Shown: positions 7,046 through 14,429 of the stretch, piece by piece
How the letters are laid out: every line of letters starts with the position of its first letter
Position numbering within the stretch: position 1 is the first letter of the stretch
Origin: Aquificaceae bacterium
GTDB taxonomy: Bacteria > Aquificota > Aquificia > Aquificales > Aquificaceae
Reading direction: 5' to 3'
DNA: 14,429 bases
Assembly (NCBI GenBank): GCA_027049085.1
Contig: JALTVH010000177.1
Coordinates: 1 to 14,429 of the forward strand
Made by a program: the position numbers and the translations under genes
Notes under the pieces: generated by a model
The model's database searches: none
Told to the model about the DNA's origin: nothing
What the model saw: the letters and a program-made list of their open reading frames with translations, nothing else

Positions 7046-7927
7046 ATGGGACTTGAATACGTAAAGATATCACCGGGATTTGAGAAATACATGCCCAGAG
7101 ACTACGTTGACCTCGTTAAGTACGGGCAGTTCGGTAAAGAGGTTGACGTAATGCAGCTCGGCCAGTTCAAGGAACTGGTTGAGGAACACCCGATGTGCGC
7201 CGGGTGCTATATGGCTTACTTCATCAGAGTCTTTTACGCTGCTCTTCCAAAGCCTGAGGACACCATAGTCCTTGGAACTGCAGGGTGTGCAAGGCTTGCC
7301 CTATCACAGGCTGCTGTTCCCTTCATTTACGGAAACTACGGGGACACCAACGCCGTTGCATCAGGTCTCAAGAGAGCTCTCTCAATCAGGTTCCCCGACA
7401 AAGACAAGGATGTCGTTGTCATAGCTGGTGACGGCGGACTTATGGACATCGGGTTCGGCATGACCATGCACTCCTGGTTCAGGGGTGAGAAGTTCACCAC
7501 CATCATGGTTGACAATGAGGTCTATGGAAACACTGGTGGACAGGAAAGCGGAATGTCACCCAAAGGCGTCCAGCTCAAGATGGCGCCCACAGGAAAGAAA
7601 TTTGACAAGATAAACGCGGTTGAGCTCGCTCAGGTCTCAGGATGCGTTTATGTTGCCAAGATATCACCCACCAACCCAAAGAAAATAGCCAAGGTCGTCA
7701 GAAGAGCTATTCTCGCTGCAAGGAAGTTTGGACCTACCTTTATACACGCCTACACCTCCTGCAACATTGAGTACTCAATTCCCACAAGGGAAGTCCTTCA
7801 GGATGCCCGTCAGAGGGAGAAGCAGGACTTCAAGTTCTACGAGTGGATGACCGACGAGGTCAAGGAATACCTTGATGAGATAGAGAAGAAGGAAAAGGAA
7901 AGGAAGAAGCAGGAGGTGAGGTCATGA
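7046..7927 (+). CDS. porB: Pyruvate:ferredoxin oxidoreductase, beta subunit (TPP- and [4Fe-4S]-binding)
   Basis: This subunit binds TPP diphosphate through Mg2+ and a proximal [4Fe-4S] cluster. The TPP motif is Gly128-Asp129-Gly130 through Asn157 (DNEVYGNTGGQ), with the NTGGQ stretch typical of POR beta subunits. Likely cluster ligands are Cys51 and Cys54 (CAGC), Cys81 (AGCARL) and Cys239 (TSCNIEY), the arrangement known for the family. The protein has 293 residues and a Lys/Glu-rich C-terminal tail (from about 270). A GAGGAGGT ribosome site lies before the ATG. Its stop overlaps the porG start (ATGA at 7924), showing translational coupling and equal stoichiometry. Confidence 0.95.
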   Translation: MGLEYVKISPGFEKYMPRDYVDLVKYGQFGKEVDVMQLGQFKELVEEHPMCAGCYMAYFIRVFYAALPKPEDTIVLGTAGCARLALSQAAVPFIYGNYGDTNAVASGLKRALSIRFPDKDKDVVVIAGDGGLMDIGFGMTMHSWFRGEKFTTIMVDNEVYGNTGGQESGMSPKGVQLKMAPTGKKFDKINAVELAQVSGCVYVAKISPTNPKKIAKVVRRAILAARKFGPTFIHAYTSCNIEYSIPTREVLQDARQREKQDFKFYEWMTDEVKEYLDEIEKKEKERKKQEVRS

Positions 7928-8613
7928 AAAGGTACAACATCAGGATTGCGGGCGTCGGTGGACAGGGTGTTGTGACCTCAGCCCACATTCTCGGAAACGC
8001 CATGTCAGCGGCTGGAAAGTACGCTTCTCTGGTACCCTTCTTCGGTTCCGAGAAGAGAATGGCGCCCGTTGAAGCTTACGTCAGGGCTTCAGATCAGCCA
8101 ATCTATGAGGTCGGTGAGGTTGTCTATCCAAACGTTATCATGATCTATCACCCTCAGGTTATAACTCACGGTAAGTCCTACACGATGCCCTTCTACACTG
8201 GCCTCAAAGATAACGGAATGGTGATAATCAACACCGACGTTGACATAATTCCTGATGAGGACAAGAAGGTTCTTGAGGATCTTAATGCAAGGATCTTCAT
8301 GATCCCAGCAACCCAGATCGCAAGAGATATTGCGGGAACAGAGCTTGCCACCAATATGGCGATGATCGGACTCTTTTTTGGAATCACAAAGCTCGTTAAC
8401 CTTGAACACATTGAGAAGGCTCTCTACGAGAGGTTTCTGGGCGGGACTTTTGTTGCATCAGGTGGAACAACTGCCCTTGACTCTGCGATAGAGAAGAAAT
8501 TCAAGAAGAAGCAGGAACTCCTTGCCAAGAACCTTGAAGTGATCAAGCACACCATAAAGCTTGCTGAAGAAAGGGGATGGGTTGAGGAGGAAGAGGAAAA
8601 GGTAGCAACCTGA
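7924..8613 (+). CDS. porG: Pyruvate:ferredoxin oxidoreductase, gamma subunit
   Basis: The gamma subunit is the structural domain that helps close the CoA site in 2-oxoacid oxidoreductases. The family signature GVGGQGVVTSAHILG appears at residues 10-24, followed by SEKRMAPVEAYVR (about 42-54). The C-terminal block TELATNMAMIGLFFGIT is also typical. Length (229 residues) is slightly above the usual 180-200 because of a charged C-terminal tail ending in EEEEEKVAT. The ATG overlaps the porB stop by four bases (ATGA), with GGAGGTGAGG as ribosome site inside the end of porB. The porD start follows after 11 bases. Confidence 0.94.
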   Translation: MKRYNIRIAGVGGQGVVTSAHILGNAMSAAGKYASLVPFFGSEKRMAPVEAYVRASDQPIYEVGEVVYPNVIMIYHPQVITHGKSYTMPFYTGLKDNGMVIINTDVDIIPDEDKKVLEDLNARIFMIPATQIARDIAGTELATNMAMIGLFFGITKLVNLEHIEKALYERFLGGTFVASGGTTALDSAIEKKFKKKQELLAKNLEVIKHTIKLAEERGWVEEEEEKVAT

Positions 8614-8624
8614 GGAGGTATTGA

Positions 8625-8849
8625 ATGTACTTCGTAGCGGAGGTAAAGGATAAGGAATGTGCCAAGTACAACTGCAAACAGTGTGTCCTGTTCTGCCCGG
8701 AGCCGAACTGTCTAAACTACAAGGAGAGCGCCCACACCGCATGGGTGTGGTACGACAGGTGTAAGGGTTGCGAGATCTGTGTTTATGTATGCTCTGACCT
8801 TTTAAAGAGGCACTGTATTGAAATGGTTATGGTGAAAGCGGGTGACTGA
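8625..8849 (+). CDS. porD: Pyruvate:ferredoxin oxidoreductase, delta subunit (ferredoxin-like)
   Basis: This 74-residue protein is the two-cluster ferredoxin subunit that carries electrons between external ferredoxin and the PorB cluster. The second motif is regular: Cys46-x2-Cys49-x2-Cys52-x3-Cys56. The first is unusual: Cys12-x4-Cys17-x2-Cys20-x3-Cys24, with four residues instead of two between the first pair. Cys56 is followed by Ser, not the usual Pro. Cys29 and Cys64 are extra. It is short because it lacks the N-terminal extension seen in some PorD proteins. A strong GAGGAGGT site (8612-8619) lies 5 bases before the ATG, and the operon terminator follows. Confidence 0.9.
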   Translation: MYFVAEVKDKECAKYNCKQCVLFCPEPNCLNYKESAHTAWVWYDRCKGCEICVYVCSDLLKRHCIEMVMVKAGD

Positions 8850-8865
8850 GAGCCGTACTTTTTGG

Positions 8866-8896
8866 AAGGGAGCCAATATAGGCTCCCTTTTATTTT
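8866..8896 (+). terminator. Rho-independent terminator of the por operon
   Basis: AAGGGAGCC (8866-8874) pairs perfectly with GGCTCCCTT (8881-8889) around a 6-base AATATA loop, and TTTTATTTT (8888-8896) follows. It lies 16 bases after the porD stop and only 29 bases before the next start codon. Confidence 0.9.
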
Positions 8897-8925
8897 GCCT
8901 GCATGACCTTTTATGAGGGAGAAGG

Positions 8926-9231
8926 ATGGAAGCAGAGGTCAAGGAAAAGCTTACAAGGCTGGCGGAAGAACTCAAAAACCAGATCACAGATCCTGACCTT
9001 GATATAGACCTTTGCTTTGAAGGAATTGAGGTCTCGGAAGGCTGTGAACCTGGAAAGTTTCCATACGTTCGGGTCAGATACAGGACCAACGAGCATAACG
9101 TAAATACAAAAGACATTGAGATTTCAGCTGACAGTCTCAAAAAGAGCGTTGATGAATTAAAAGAATACATTGTTTTTCAGATAGAGCAGTTCATGGAAGA
9201 GATAGACAGCGTTGAGTACAGCGGTGAGTGA
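8926..9231 (+). CDS. Hypothetical 101-residue protein at the head of the dab operon
   Basis: I do not recognise this protein. It is small, acidic and soluble, with predicted N-terminal (residues 1-20) and C-terminal (about 68-95) helices flanking a beta-rich middle (DIDLCFEGIEVSEGC, PYVRVRYRTN). Two cysteines (about 30 and 40) lie in the middle. The start has GAGGGAGAAGG just upstream. Its stop overlaps the ATG of the GTPase gene (TGATG), so the two are probably translated together. By position it could be an accessory factor for the GTPase or the Dab complex; nothing in the sequence proves that. Confidence 0.75.
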   Translation: MEAEVKEKLTRLAEELKNQITDPDLDIDLCFEGIEVSEGCEPGKFPYVRVRYRTNEHNVNTKDIEISADSLKKSVDELKEYIVFQIEQFMEEIDSVEYSGE

Positions 9232-10103
9232 TGCTCCCCTCCTTTGTGATCACAGGTTTCCTGGGATCGGGTAAAACCACCCTTCTGATTAACTCCGCAA
9301 AAAAGCACTTCAAAGGGAAGAAGGTCGCTGTTATAGTCAATGAGTTCGGTGAGGTGGGCGTTGACGGTAAGGTTCTGCAAAACACCTACTCCCGGGTTAT
9401 GGAACTTCCGGAAGGCTGTATCTGCTGTACCCTCCATGCTGAATTTGAGAAGAGCCTTGCAGAGATAAGAGAAAAGTACAACCCGGACCTCTTGATGGTT
9501 GAGACCTCTGGTGCCAGCGAGCCCTTCCCAATTATCCTGAGCCTTCAGAACCTTGCCTGCACCATAGAGGGAATCATCTGCGTTGTTGACTCTGCAAACT
9601 TTTACAGCTACCGAGAGGATCCCACTGCCCTCCACCAGATTGGAGGTTCAAATATAGTTGTCCTCAACAAAATAGACCTCGCCGGAGGCGAGGTGGTTGA
9701 GGAACTCGAAAAAGAGATAAAAGAGATATGGGAGAACTACAGGGTCCGCAACGCCTTCACGGGAGAGTCCATCTTTGAGAGGGTGGCGGTTTACAGGTCC
9801 GAGTTCGGGAATATACCTGCAGAGGTCTTTTCCGGGGTCTTTGCGGTTGAGAGGGTCTCTGGCTTTAAGGATCACAGCCACGAGCACCACGCTGAAAGCG
9901 AGGTTGTTTATCCTGAGGGGGGTCTTGAGGAAGTTGAGAGGTTTCTTGACTCTCTCGGTGAAGATGTGGTCAGGGTCAAGGGGATAGTGAAGGATGAGGG
10001 CGGTGCATACCTTGTTAATTATTCCTTTGGATACAGGGACTTTGCACCCTTGGGTGATTACCTGGGCAGGTCCTTCCTTGTGGTCATAAAAAGAAGGGGG
10101 TAG
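9231..10103 (+). CDS. COG0523/CobW-family metal-handling GTPase
   Basis: This is a G3E-type P-loop GTPase of the COG0523 family, whose members deliver or insert metals such as zinc or cobalt into target proteins. In the 290 residues I see Walker A (GFLGSGKTT, 9-17), EFGEVGVDG (38-46), the diagnostic metal-site motif Cys63-Ile-Cys65-Cys66, the Walker B/switch ETSG (91-94) and the guanine-specificity motif NKID (146-149). A short His-rich stretch, HSHEHH (215-220), separates it from the C-terminal CobW-like domain, as in many zinc-related members. I prefer ATG 9231 over the GTG at 9228; it overlaps the stop of the preceding gene. The dabB ATG lies 3 bases after the stop. I infer zinc supply to DabA, a zinc protein; a role in cobalt or other metal metabolism cannot be excluded. 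Confidence 0.92.
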   Translation: MLPSFVITGFLGSGKTTLLINSAKKHFKGKKVAVIVNEFGEVGVDGKVLQNTYSRVMELPEGCICCTLHAEFEKSLAEIREKYNPDLLMVETSGASEPFPIILSLQNLACTIEGIICVVDSANFYSYREDPTALHQIGGSNIVVLNKIDLAGGEVVEELEKEIKEIWENYRVRNAFTGESIFERVAVYRSEFGNIPAEVFSGVFAVERVSGFKDHSHEHHAESEVVYPEGGLEEVERFLDSLGEDVVRVKGIVKDEGGAYLVNYSFGYRDFAPLGDYLGRSFLVVIKRRG

Positions 10104-10106
10104 GAC

Positions 10107-12419
10107 ATGGCAGGGCAGATGATCTGGGGAAGACTCGCAACCTACGGGACTGCCCTGTTCTTTTTCGTGAGTCTTTTCTTTTTGTTTATTTACGACGGTG
10201 GATATGTGAGCCTTGGCGGGTATTTACAGTTTATTCCTGACAAGCTCGGGCTCCTTTTATCATCTTACATTCTGCTCGTTAGCCTTGTAGTTCATCGCTA
10301 CTCCATCAACTATATGGCCGATGACCCGGGTTACGGTCGTTACTTCCTGCTTCTATTTATAATGACCCTCTCCCTTGTAACTCTTGTCCTCTCTGCCAAC
10401 CTCCTCCTGATAGCAACCTGCTGGAATCTCATGGGCATTCTCCTCTACCTTTTCCTTGTTCACAACTACAGGCGAAGGGAAGCCCACCGCTGGGCGAACT
10501 GGGCTCTTGCGACCCACCTTATATCGGACCTTCTCCTTGCCTCCGCAATATGGGTCATATACAGGGAAACGGGATCCCTCTTTCTTGGAGATATCTTTGC
10601 TGTTCTTGACGCTGGCTCTCAGGACTGGGTTAGAACTGCAGGCATCCTTCTGATGTTGAGCGCAGTTGCCAAATCTGCCCAGTTTCCCTTTCATCTGTGG
10701 CTCGTTTACAGCATGGAGGGACCAACGCCGGTATCCGCCCTTATGCATGCTGGGATAGTGAATGCAGGAGCCTTTCTGATAAACAGGTTTTCTCCTTTCT
10801 TTGTCCAGGACGGCACAGCCCTTCAGATTGCTTTCTTTGTGGGTTCAGTTACCGCGGTGCTGGGTTCTGCTCTGATGCTTGTCCAGAGTGATGTTAAAAA
10901 GACCCTCGGTTACTCAACGGTTGGTCAGATGGGTTACATGATAATGGAACTCGGTGTGGGTGCCTTTGCCCTCGCTGTTTATCATATGATGACCCACGGT
11001 ATATTCAAGGCTACCCTCTTTCTGATCTCAGGAAACGTTATACATGGTGCAAGGAAAGACCCAAATATACCTCGTAAGGAGATATACGATTCCATTGTTG
11101 GAAGGACCGATGATTCAACACGGCGCTTTCCTCTGTGGGTGATGATCCTTCTGACTCTCCTTGTTCCCCTTGCTGTGGTTGTCCTTGCCCATCTATTTGT
11201 TGAAAAGGACATTATCAAGAAGGAGACCGCTCTGATCCTCCTATTTTTTGGTTGGGTAACGGGCGTTCAGGTTCTTGTGAGCGCCTTCAAAGTGGGACGG
11301 GAAAAGCCCTTTCAGACCCTGTTCCTTGTTATTGCCAGCATGATCGTCTTTATGATGGGTTATGTCATCTTTGGCCATGGTCTTCAGAGCCTTCTTTATA
11401 CCGGGAAGTTTGCGGACCTGCTTTACCAGAGAGCCTTCGGATCGCCACTAATTTTTTTCTTTGAGATTGTTTTCCTGGGTTTCCTTGCACTCCTCGGATG
11501 GGTATTCCTCTGGGTTTCCGCAAAAAGGCGCGACGTACCTCTATGGACAAGGCTTTACTCCCACCTTGTGAGAGACCTTCACATGGTTTCCCTTTACGAC
11601 TATCTCGGAAGGTCAGTTAAAAACGGCGTATCCTTCTTAAAAAGTGATCCATCGGTCCTTGCTCTATCTCTTGGTTCTCTCTTTATCCTTGGAGTAATAT
11701 TCCTCCATGGTCCCCTTTTCATCCTGCCTGCTCTCTTTATGCCGGTTTTCCCTCTTTCTCTGATCGTCATAAAGTTAATGAGAAAGACAGGTTACCTTGC
11801 CTTTGTGCCCCTCATAGCTGGAGCAATCGTGAGTTCCGCTTTTGTGAATGACCCACCAGAGGTTTTCCACCTCCTTGCTTCTCTCACTTTCCTCATCCAC
11901 TCTCTCAGGATGCTTAACAGTACAGGTCTAAGGGACCTTTCCTACGAGGTCTATGGTGGAGTGATGTCTATCGGATGGATCCTGAGCGGGGGTCACCCTG
12001 TTGCAATGGTATGGCTTGGCTTCGTGCCCCTGATGATCGCCTGGTCCTCCTATATGGTGAGAAAGAGGTTCGGAACATGCTCCACCAGGATCCTCTCCGG
12101 AATCTGGGATTACAGCCCGCTTCTTGCAATGGTCGTCGTGCTCACAGCCCTTTTTGTGACAGGAACTGCCCCACTTCCCTCCTTCCTTTTCAAGCTTGAG
12201 CTCCTTACTGATGAAAGCTTTTTACTCTTCCTTATGGTTCTGTCAGGCTGGTTCTTCCTTTCAATGAGCGTGATACCTTCGGCGGTAAGGATGGTTTCAG
12301 GAATGAGGATTGAGGCGGTAAAATACCTTGACTTAAAGAAGGCAGAATTTCTCCTTGTTTCTGGATTTTTCCTGATATCGGCTCTCTGGGGTCTTCTGCA
12401 CATGGGAGGCGTATTCTGA
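10107..12419 (+). CDS. dabB: DabB, membrane subunit of the inorganic-carbon uptake system, with C-terminal extension
   Basis: DabB is a NuoL/MrpA-like integral membrane protein that with DabA takes up inorganic carbon, probably driven by a cation gradient. The core (about 1-475) has some 14-15 hydrophobic segments with the antiporter blocks AVAKSAQFPFHLWL (Lys189), GPTPVSALMHAG (His214), DVKKTLGYSTVGQMGYM (262-278) and HMMTHGIFKATLFL (293-306, Lys301). Pairing with DabA rather than complex I genes sets the identity. Two oddities stand out. The position of the NuoL helix-5 Glu (WELMG) appears to be Trp106-Asn107. And the 770-residue length exceeds the roughly 500-600 expected, because residues about 515-770 add 7-8 more hydrophobic segments containing LRDLSYEVYGGVMSIGWIL and TGTAPLPSFLFK. 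The ribosome site AAGGGGG (10094-10100) fits the ATG. The stop overlaps dabA (TGATG). Confidence 0.9.
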   Translation: MAGQMIWGRLATYGTALFFFVSLFFLFIYDGGYVSLGGYLQFIPDKLGLLLSSYILLVSLVVHRYSINYMADDPGYGRYFLLLFIMTLSLVTLVLSANLLLIATCWNLMGILLYLFLVHNYRRREAHRWANWALATHLISDLLLASAIWVIYRETGSLFLGDIFAVLDAGSQDWVRTAGILLMLSAVAKSAQFPFHLWLVYSMEGPTPVSALMHAGIVNAGAFLINRFSPFFVQDGTALQIAFFVGSVTAVLGSALMLVQSDVKKTLGYSTVGQMGYMIMELGVGAFALAVYHMMTHGIFKATLFLISGNVIHGARKDPNIPRKEIYDSIVGRTDDSTRRFPLWVMILLTLLVPLAVVVLAHLFVEKDIIKKETALILLFFGWVTGVQVLVSAFKVGREKPFQTLFLVIASMIVFMMGYVIFGHGLQSLLYTGKFADLLYQRAFGSPLIFFFEIVFLGFLALLGWVFLWVSAKRRDVPLWTRLYSHLVRDLHMVSLYDYLGRSVKNGVSFLKSDPSVLALSLGSLFILGVIFLHGPLFILPALFMPVFPLSLIVIKLMRKTGYLAFVPLIAGAIVSSAFVNDPPEVFHLLASLTFLIHSLRMLNSTGLRDLSYEVYGGVMSIGWILSGGHPVAMVWLGFVPLMIAWSSYMVRKRFGTCSTRILSGIWDYSPLLAMVVVLTALFVTGTAPLPSFLFKLELLTDESFLLFLMVLSGWFFLSMSVIPSAVRMVSGMRIEAVKYLDLKKAEFLLVSGFFLISALWGLLHMGGVF

Positions 12420-14429
12420 TGAGGCTTGGAAGGAAACTCTGGATACGGACGCTAACCTTCGTTGCGGGCGAGGTGGTGCCCTTCTTCTGGACAATGAGAA
12501 ATTTCATCCACCATAATCCTCTTCACGAGCTTGAACACCTTCCCTTTGAAAAGGCAGTGGAGGAAGGAGAAAGGGTCTTTGGCGGGAGGGGTTTCCTTAG
12601 ACGGAGGGATTACCGCAGGCTATATGAAAAAGGTGTGATCAGCCATGATGCCCTTATTGCGTCGGTGAGGCGGTTCATAAGGGAAGAGGGAATCCAGCTT
12701 GACCCAGACCTTGCCTATGAGTTCATCTTAAGGACCCTTACCTCAGAGAACAGCCCGAGACCTTACTCCAATTTATATCTGCTGAGGAACACCTCAAAAC
12801 CACCCAGACCCTTGATAGACCACTTTATTGAGGATCCCGCTGAGGTTGTAAGGGAATTTGTTGACTCGGTCGGAAAGAGGATCACCTTTCCTGAAGCCTT
12901 TGAGGTTTTCTCTGAAGAACCGGTAACCGCCCATATTGAGGAAGAGCTTGCAAGAGGTGTCTTTGCCTTCCTTGACGAGGGGAACGCAACTGCCTCTATG
13001 CCGGGACGTGAGAAGGGTCTTTACCGCACCTGGGGTGAGGTCTTTATGGGCGGTAAGGTTCCGGAAGAGCCCGAGGAGGCTATTGAGCAGGTTCTCAGAG
13101 AGCTTTCAATTCCGGAAACAAGGTGGAAAGATTACATCTCTCTTGAACTCGGGAGGTCTAAGGGAATAGCCGGATACATAAGGTGGCGATCCTCTAACAG
13201 GGATTACTACTGGCAGTCCCTCTATCCTGCAGACATAGTTGACCTGACAGCGGTTAAACTTCTGGTTATAAGGGAAGTCCTCCGTTCACACCTCAAAGCT
13301 CATCAGGAATTCAGGGACCTTCAATCAATGAGGAATTACGTTCAGAAGGATCCTCAGGAATGTTACAGGAAGGTTGAGTTTTTCAAAAAGGAGGCACCCC
13401 TTGAGCTCGTTGAGAGGTGCGGTGAAGACCTAAAGGACTACGTTTCCAGTAAGGCAGAGATCAGGGCAAGAAACTTCATGATCTTCCTTAGCGAGGTTCT
13501 TGGACCAAAGACTCAGGTCTTGAGCTCTGATGTCCTTATTGAACTCGCAAACCTTGATGAGGAGCTGGAGAGAAGGGAGGGGATGATATGGCTGAGAGCC
13601 CTTGAAGAGTCCCTTGCGGGAGACCTCCTGAGAAAGATCAGCTTCTCACCCCCTGAGGAAACCCTGCCCGAAGCTCAGTTCCTCTTCTGCATTGATGTTC
13701 GTTCCGAGAGGATCCGGAAGGCAATTGAGGAACAGGGGAACTACGAAACTTACGGTATAGCGGGTTTCTTTGGCATTCCCATGGCATTTGTGGAGCTCAG
13801 GAGAGGTCACGAGGAATACCTGTGCCCGGTACTGATCAGGCCCAGGAACGTAGTTCTTGAACTTCCAGAAGAGGGCAAATCCATGGGAGAAAGCACTCTA
13901 CACCTATTTGAGAAGATCCTCCACGACCTCAAGGCAAACGTCCTGACGCCATTTATAACCGTTGAGGCAATAGGCTTTCTCTTCGGCTTCGATTTCCTCG
14001 GGAAGACCTTCCTTCCCTCCCTTTACGGTCCCCTCAGGGAGTTTGTCCTTTCCGACAGGGTAAAAGCAAAGATAAGGGTTGACAAGCTCACGGAAGAGGA
14101 AATAGAGACTGTTCTGCGGAGGCTCAAACCTGACGAAGAACAAAAGCCCTACCTCAGGGAACAGCTCACCTTCATAGGCTTTTCAAGAGAAGAGCAGGCG
14201 AACATGGTAGCCAAAGCTCTCCAGTCCATCGGTCTTACCGGGAGATTCGCTCCCTATATATTTGTGATAGGGCATGAGAGCAGGTCCGACAACAATCCCT
14301 ATGAATCCGCCCTGGACTGCGGTGCCTGCGGCGGTGCCTCTGGAATCTACAACGCCCGGGTCTTCTGCATGATGGCAAACGACCTCGGAGTCAGACAGGT
14401 TCTCCGGGACCGTTACCATATAGAGGTAC
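12419..14429 (+). CDS. dabA: DabA (DUF2309), carbonic-anhydrase-like subunit, partial at its C-terminus
   Basis: The frame is open from ATG 12419 to the right edge: 670 complete residues of a protein usually of about 800-1000. DabA is the cytoplasmic, beta-carbonic-anhydrase-like zinc subunit that with DabB traps CO2 as bicarbonate. The N-terminal DUF2309 block NFIHHNPLHELEHLPFEKA is at residues 28-46. The zinc/catalytic set known in Halothiobacillus DabA (Cys351, Asp353, His524, Cys539) appears here as Cys424 and Asp426 (FCIDVRSER), His619 (GHESRSDNNPYES) and Cys634 (DCGACGG). The Cys-x-Asp spacing and the 15-residue His-to-Cys spacing are both preserved, so the enzyme looks functional. The start overlaps the dabB stop, implying coupled translation. 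The C-terminus and any further operon genes lie outside. Confidence 0.95.
   Translation, partial: MRLGRKLWIRTLTFVAGEVVPFFWTMRNFIHHNPLHELEHLPFEKAVEEGERVFGGRGFLRRRDYRRLYEKGVISHDALIASVRRFIREEGIQLDPDLAYEFILRTLTSENSPRPYSNLYLLRNTSKPPRPLIDHFIEDPAEVVREFVDSVGKRITFPEAFEVFSEEPVTAHIEEELARGVFAFLDEGNATASMPGREKGLYRTWGEVFMGGKVPEEPEEAIEQVLRELSIPETRWKDYISLELGRSKGIAGYIRWRSSNRDYYWQSLYPADIVDLTAVKLLVIREVLRSHLKAHQEFRDLQSMRNYVQKDPQECYRKVEFFKKEAPLELVERCGEDLKDYVSSKAEIRARNFMIFLSEVLGPKTQVLSSDVLIELANLDEELERREGMIWLRALEESLAGDLLRKISFSPPEETLPEAQFLFCIDVRSERIRKAIEEQGNYETYGIAGFFGIPMAFVELRRGHEEYLCPVLIRPRNVVLELPEEGKSMGESTLHLFEKILHDLKANVLTPFITVEAIGFLFGFDFLGKTFLPSLYGPLREFVLSDRVKAKIRVDKLTEEEIETVLRRLKPDEEQKPYLREQLTFIGFSREEQANMVAKALQSIGLTGRFAPYIFVIGHESRSDNNPYESALDCGACGGASGIYNARVFCMMANDLGVRQVLRDRYHIEV

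Noticed and set aside
5852..8849. 2-oxoglutarate:ferredoxin oxidoreductase (for/kor) cluster
   Set aside because: The separate A, B, G and D subunits plus the CdhB-like subunit fit pyruvate synthase better, though substrate cannot be proven from sequence alone.
9177..9635. Minus-strand open frame of 152 codons
   Set aside because: It is a shadow of the COG0523 GTPase gene, which shows all GTPase motifs on the plus strand.
10353..10748. Minus-strand open frame of 131 codons
   Set aside because: It is antisense to dabB; the predicted product is low-complexity Gly/Lys-rich without motifs.
10107..12419. Complex I NuoL/NuoM or Mrp antiporter gene
   Set aside because: No other nuo or mrp genes are present, and the gene is translationally coupled to dabA with intact catalytic residues, so DabB is the better identity.

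Overview
The window reads as a chromosomal segment of a thermophilic, autotrophic bacterium, most likely an Aquificota member (Aquificaceae or Desulfurobacteriales type). This rests on three points. It has a five-gene pyruvate:ferredoxin oxidoreductase cluster of the kind used to fix CO2 in the reductive TCA cycle. It has a DabA/DabB inorganic-carbon uptake pair. Codon choice is strongly AGG/AGA for Arg, with Lys/Glu-rich proteins. The phylum is an inference and the genus is not resolved.

Layout. (1) Positions 1-3004, minus strand: two tandem paralogous secreted beta-helix surface proteins. The left one runs off the window edge. The right one is complete and ends in a Gly/Cys-rich tripartite C-terminal sorting signal. 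The two genes share upstream elements: a 16-base motif and a leader hairpin. (2) Positions 3005-3201: a compact divergent promoter region in which the putative -35 boxes of the surface gene and of thiC overlap. (3) Positions 3202-5012, plus strand: thiC (pyrimidine branch of thiamine synthesis) and an overlapping unrecognised small gene. (4) Positions 5042-8896: a consensus-like promoter, then a CODH/ACS epsilon-like subunit gene (porE-like), porA, porB, porG and porD, closed by a strong intrinsic terminator. (5) Positions 8926-14429: a tightly overlapping operon of a 101-aa unknown protein, a COG0523/CobW-type metal GTPase, an enlarged DabB membrane subunit and DabA, which is cut by the right edge but retains its Zn-site residues.

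How the genes fit together. ThiC makes the pyrimidine moiety of TPP, the cofactor bound by PorB. The Por complex condenses acetyl-CoA with CO2 using reduced ferredoxin. The Dab pair concentrates inorganic carbon, and the GTPase may load zinc into DabA or support its metal supply. Regions 3-5 together look like a carbon-fixation island. The surface-protein pair is a separate accessory unit, and at least part of it is clearly AT-richer than the neighbouring core genes.

Most worth a second look: the DabB C-terminal extension, which looks like a degenerate second antiporter module; the COG0523 GTPase plus unknown protein inside a dab operon; the CODH-epsilon-like protein in the por operon; and the duplicated regulatory leader of the surface proteins. 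No tRNA, rRNA, CRISPR array or insertion sequence was seen.
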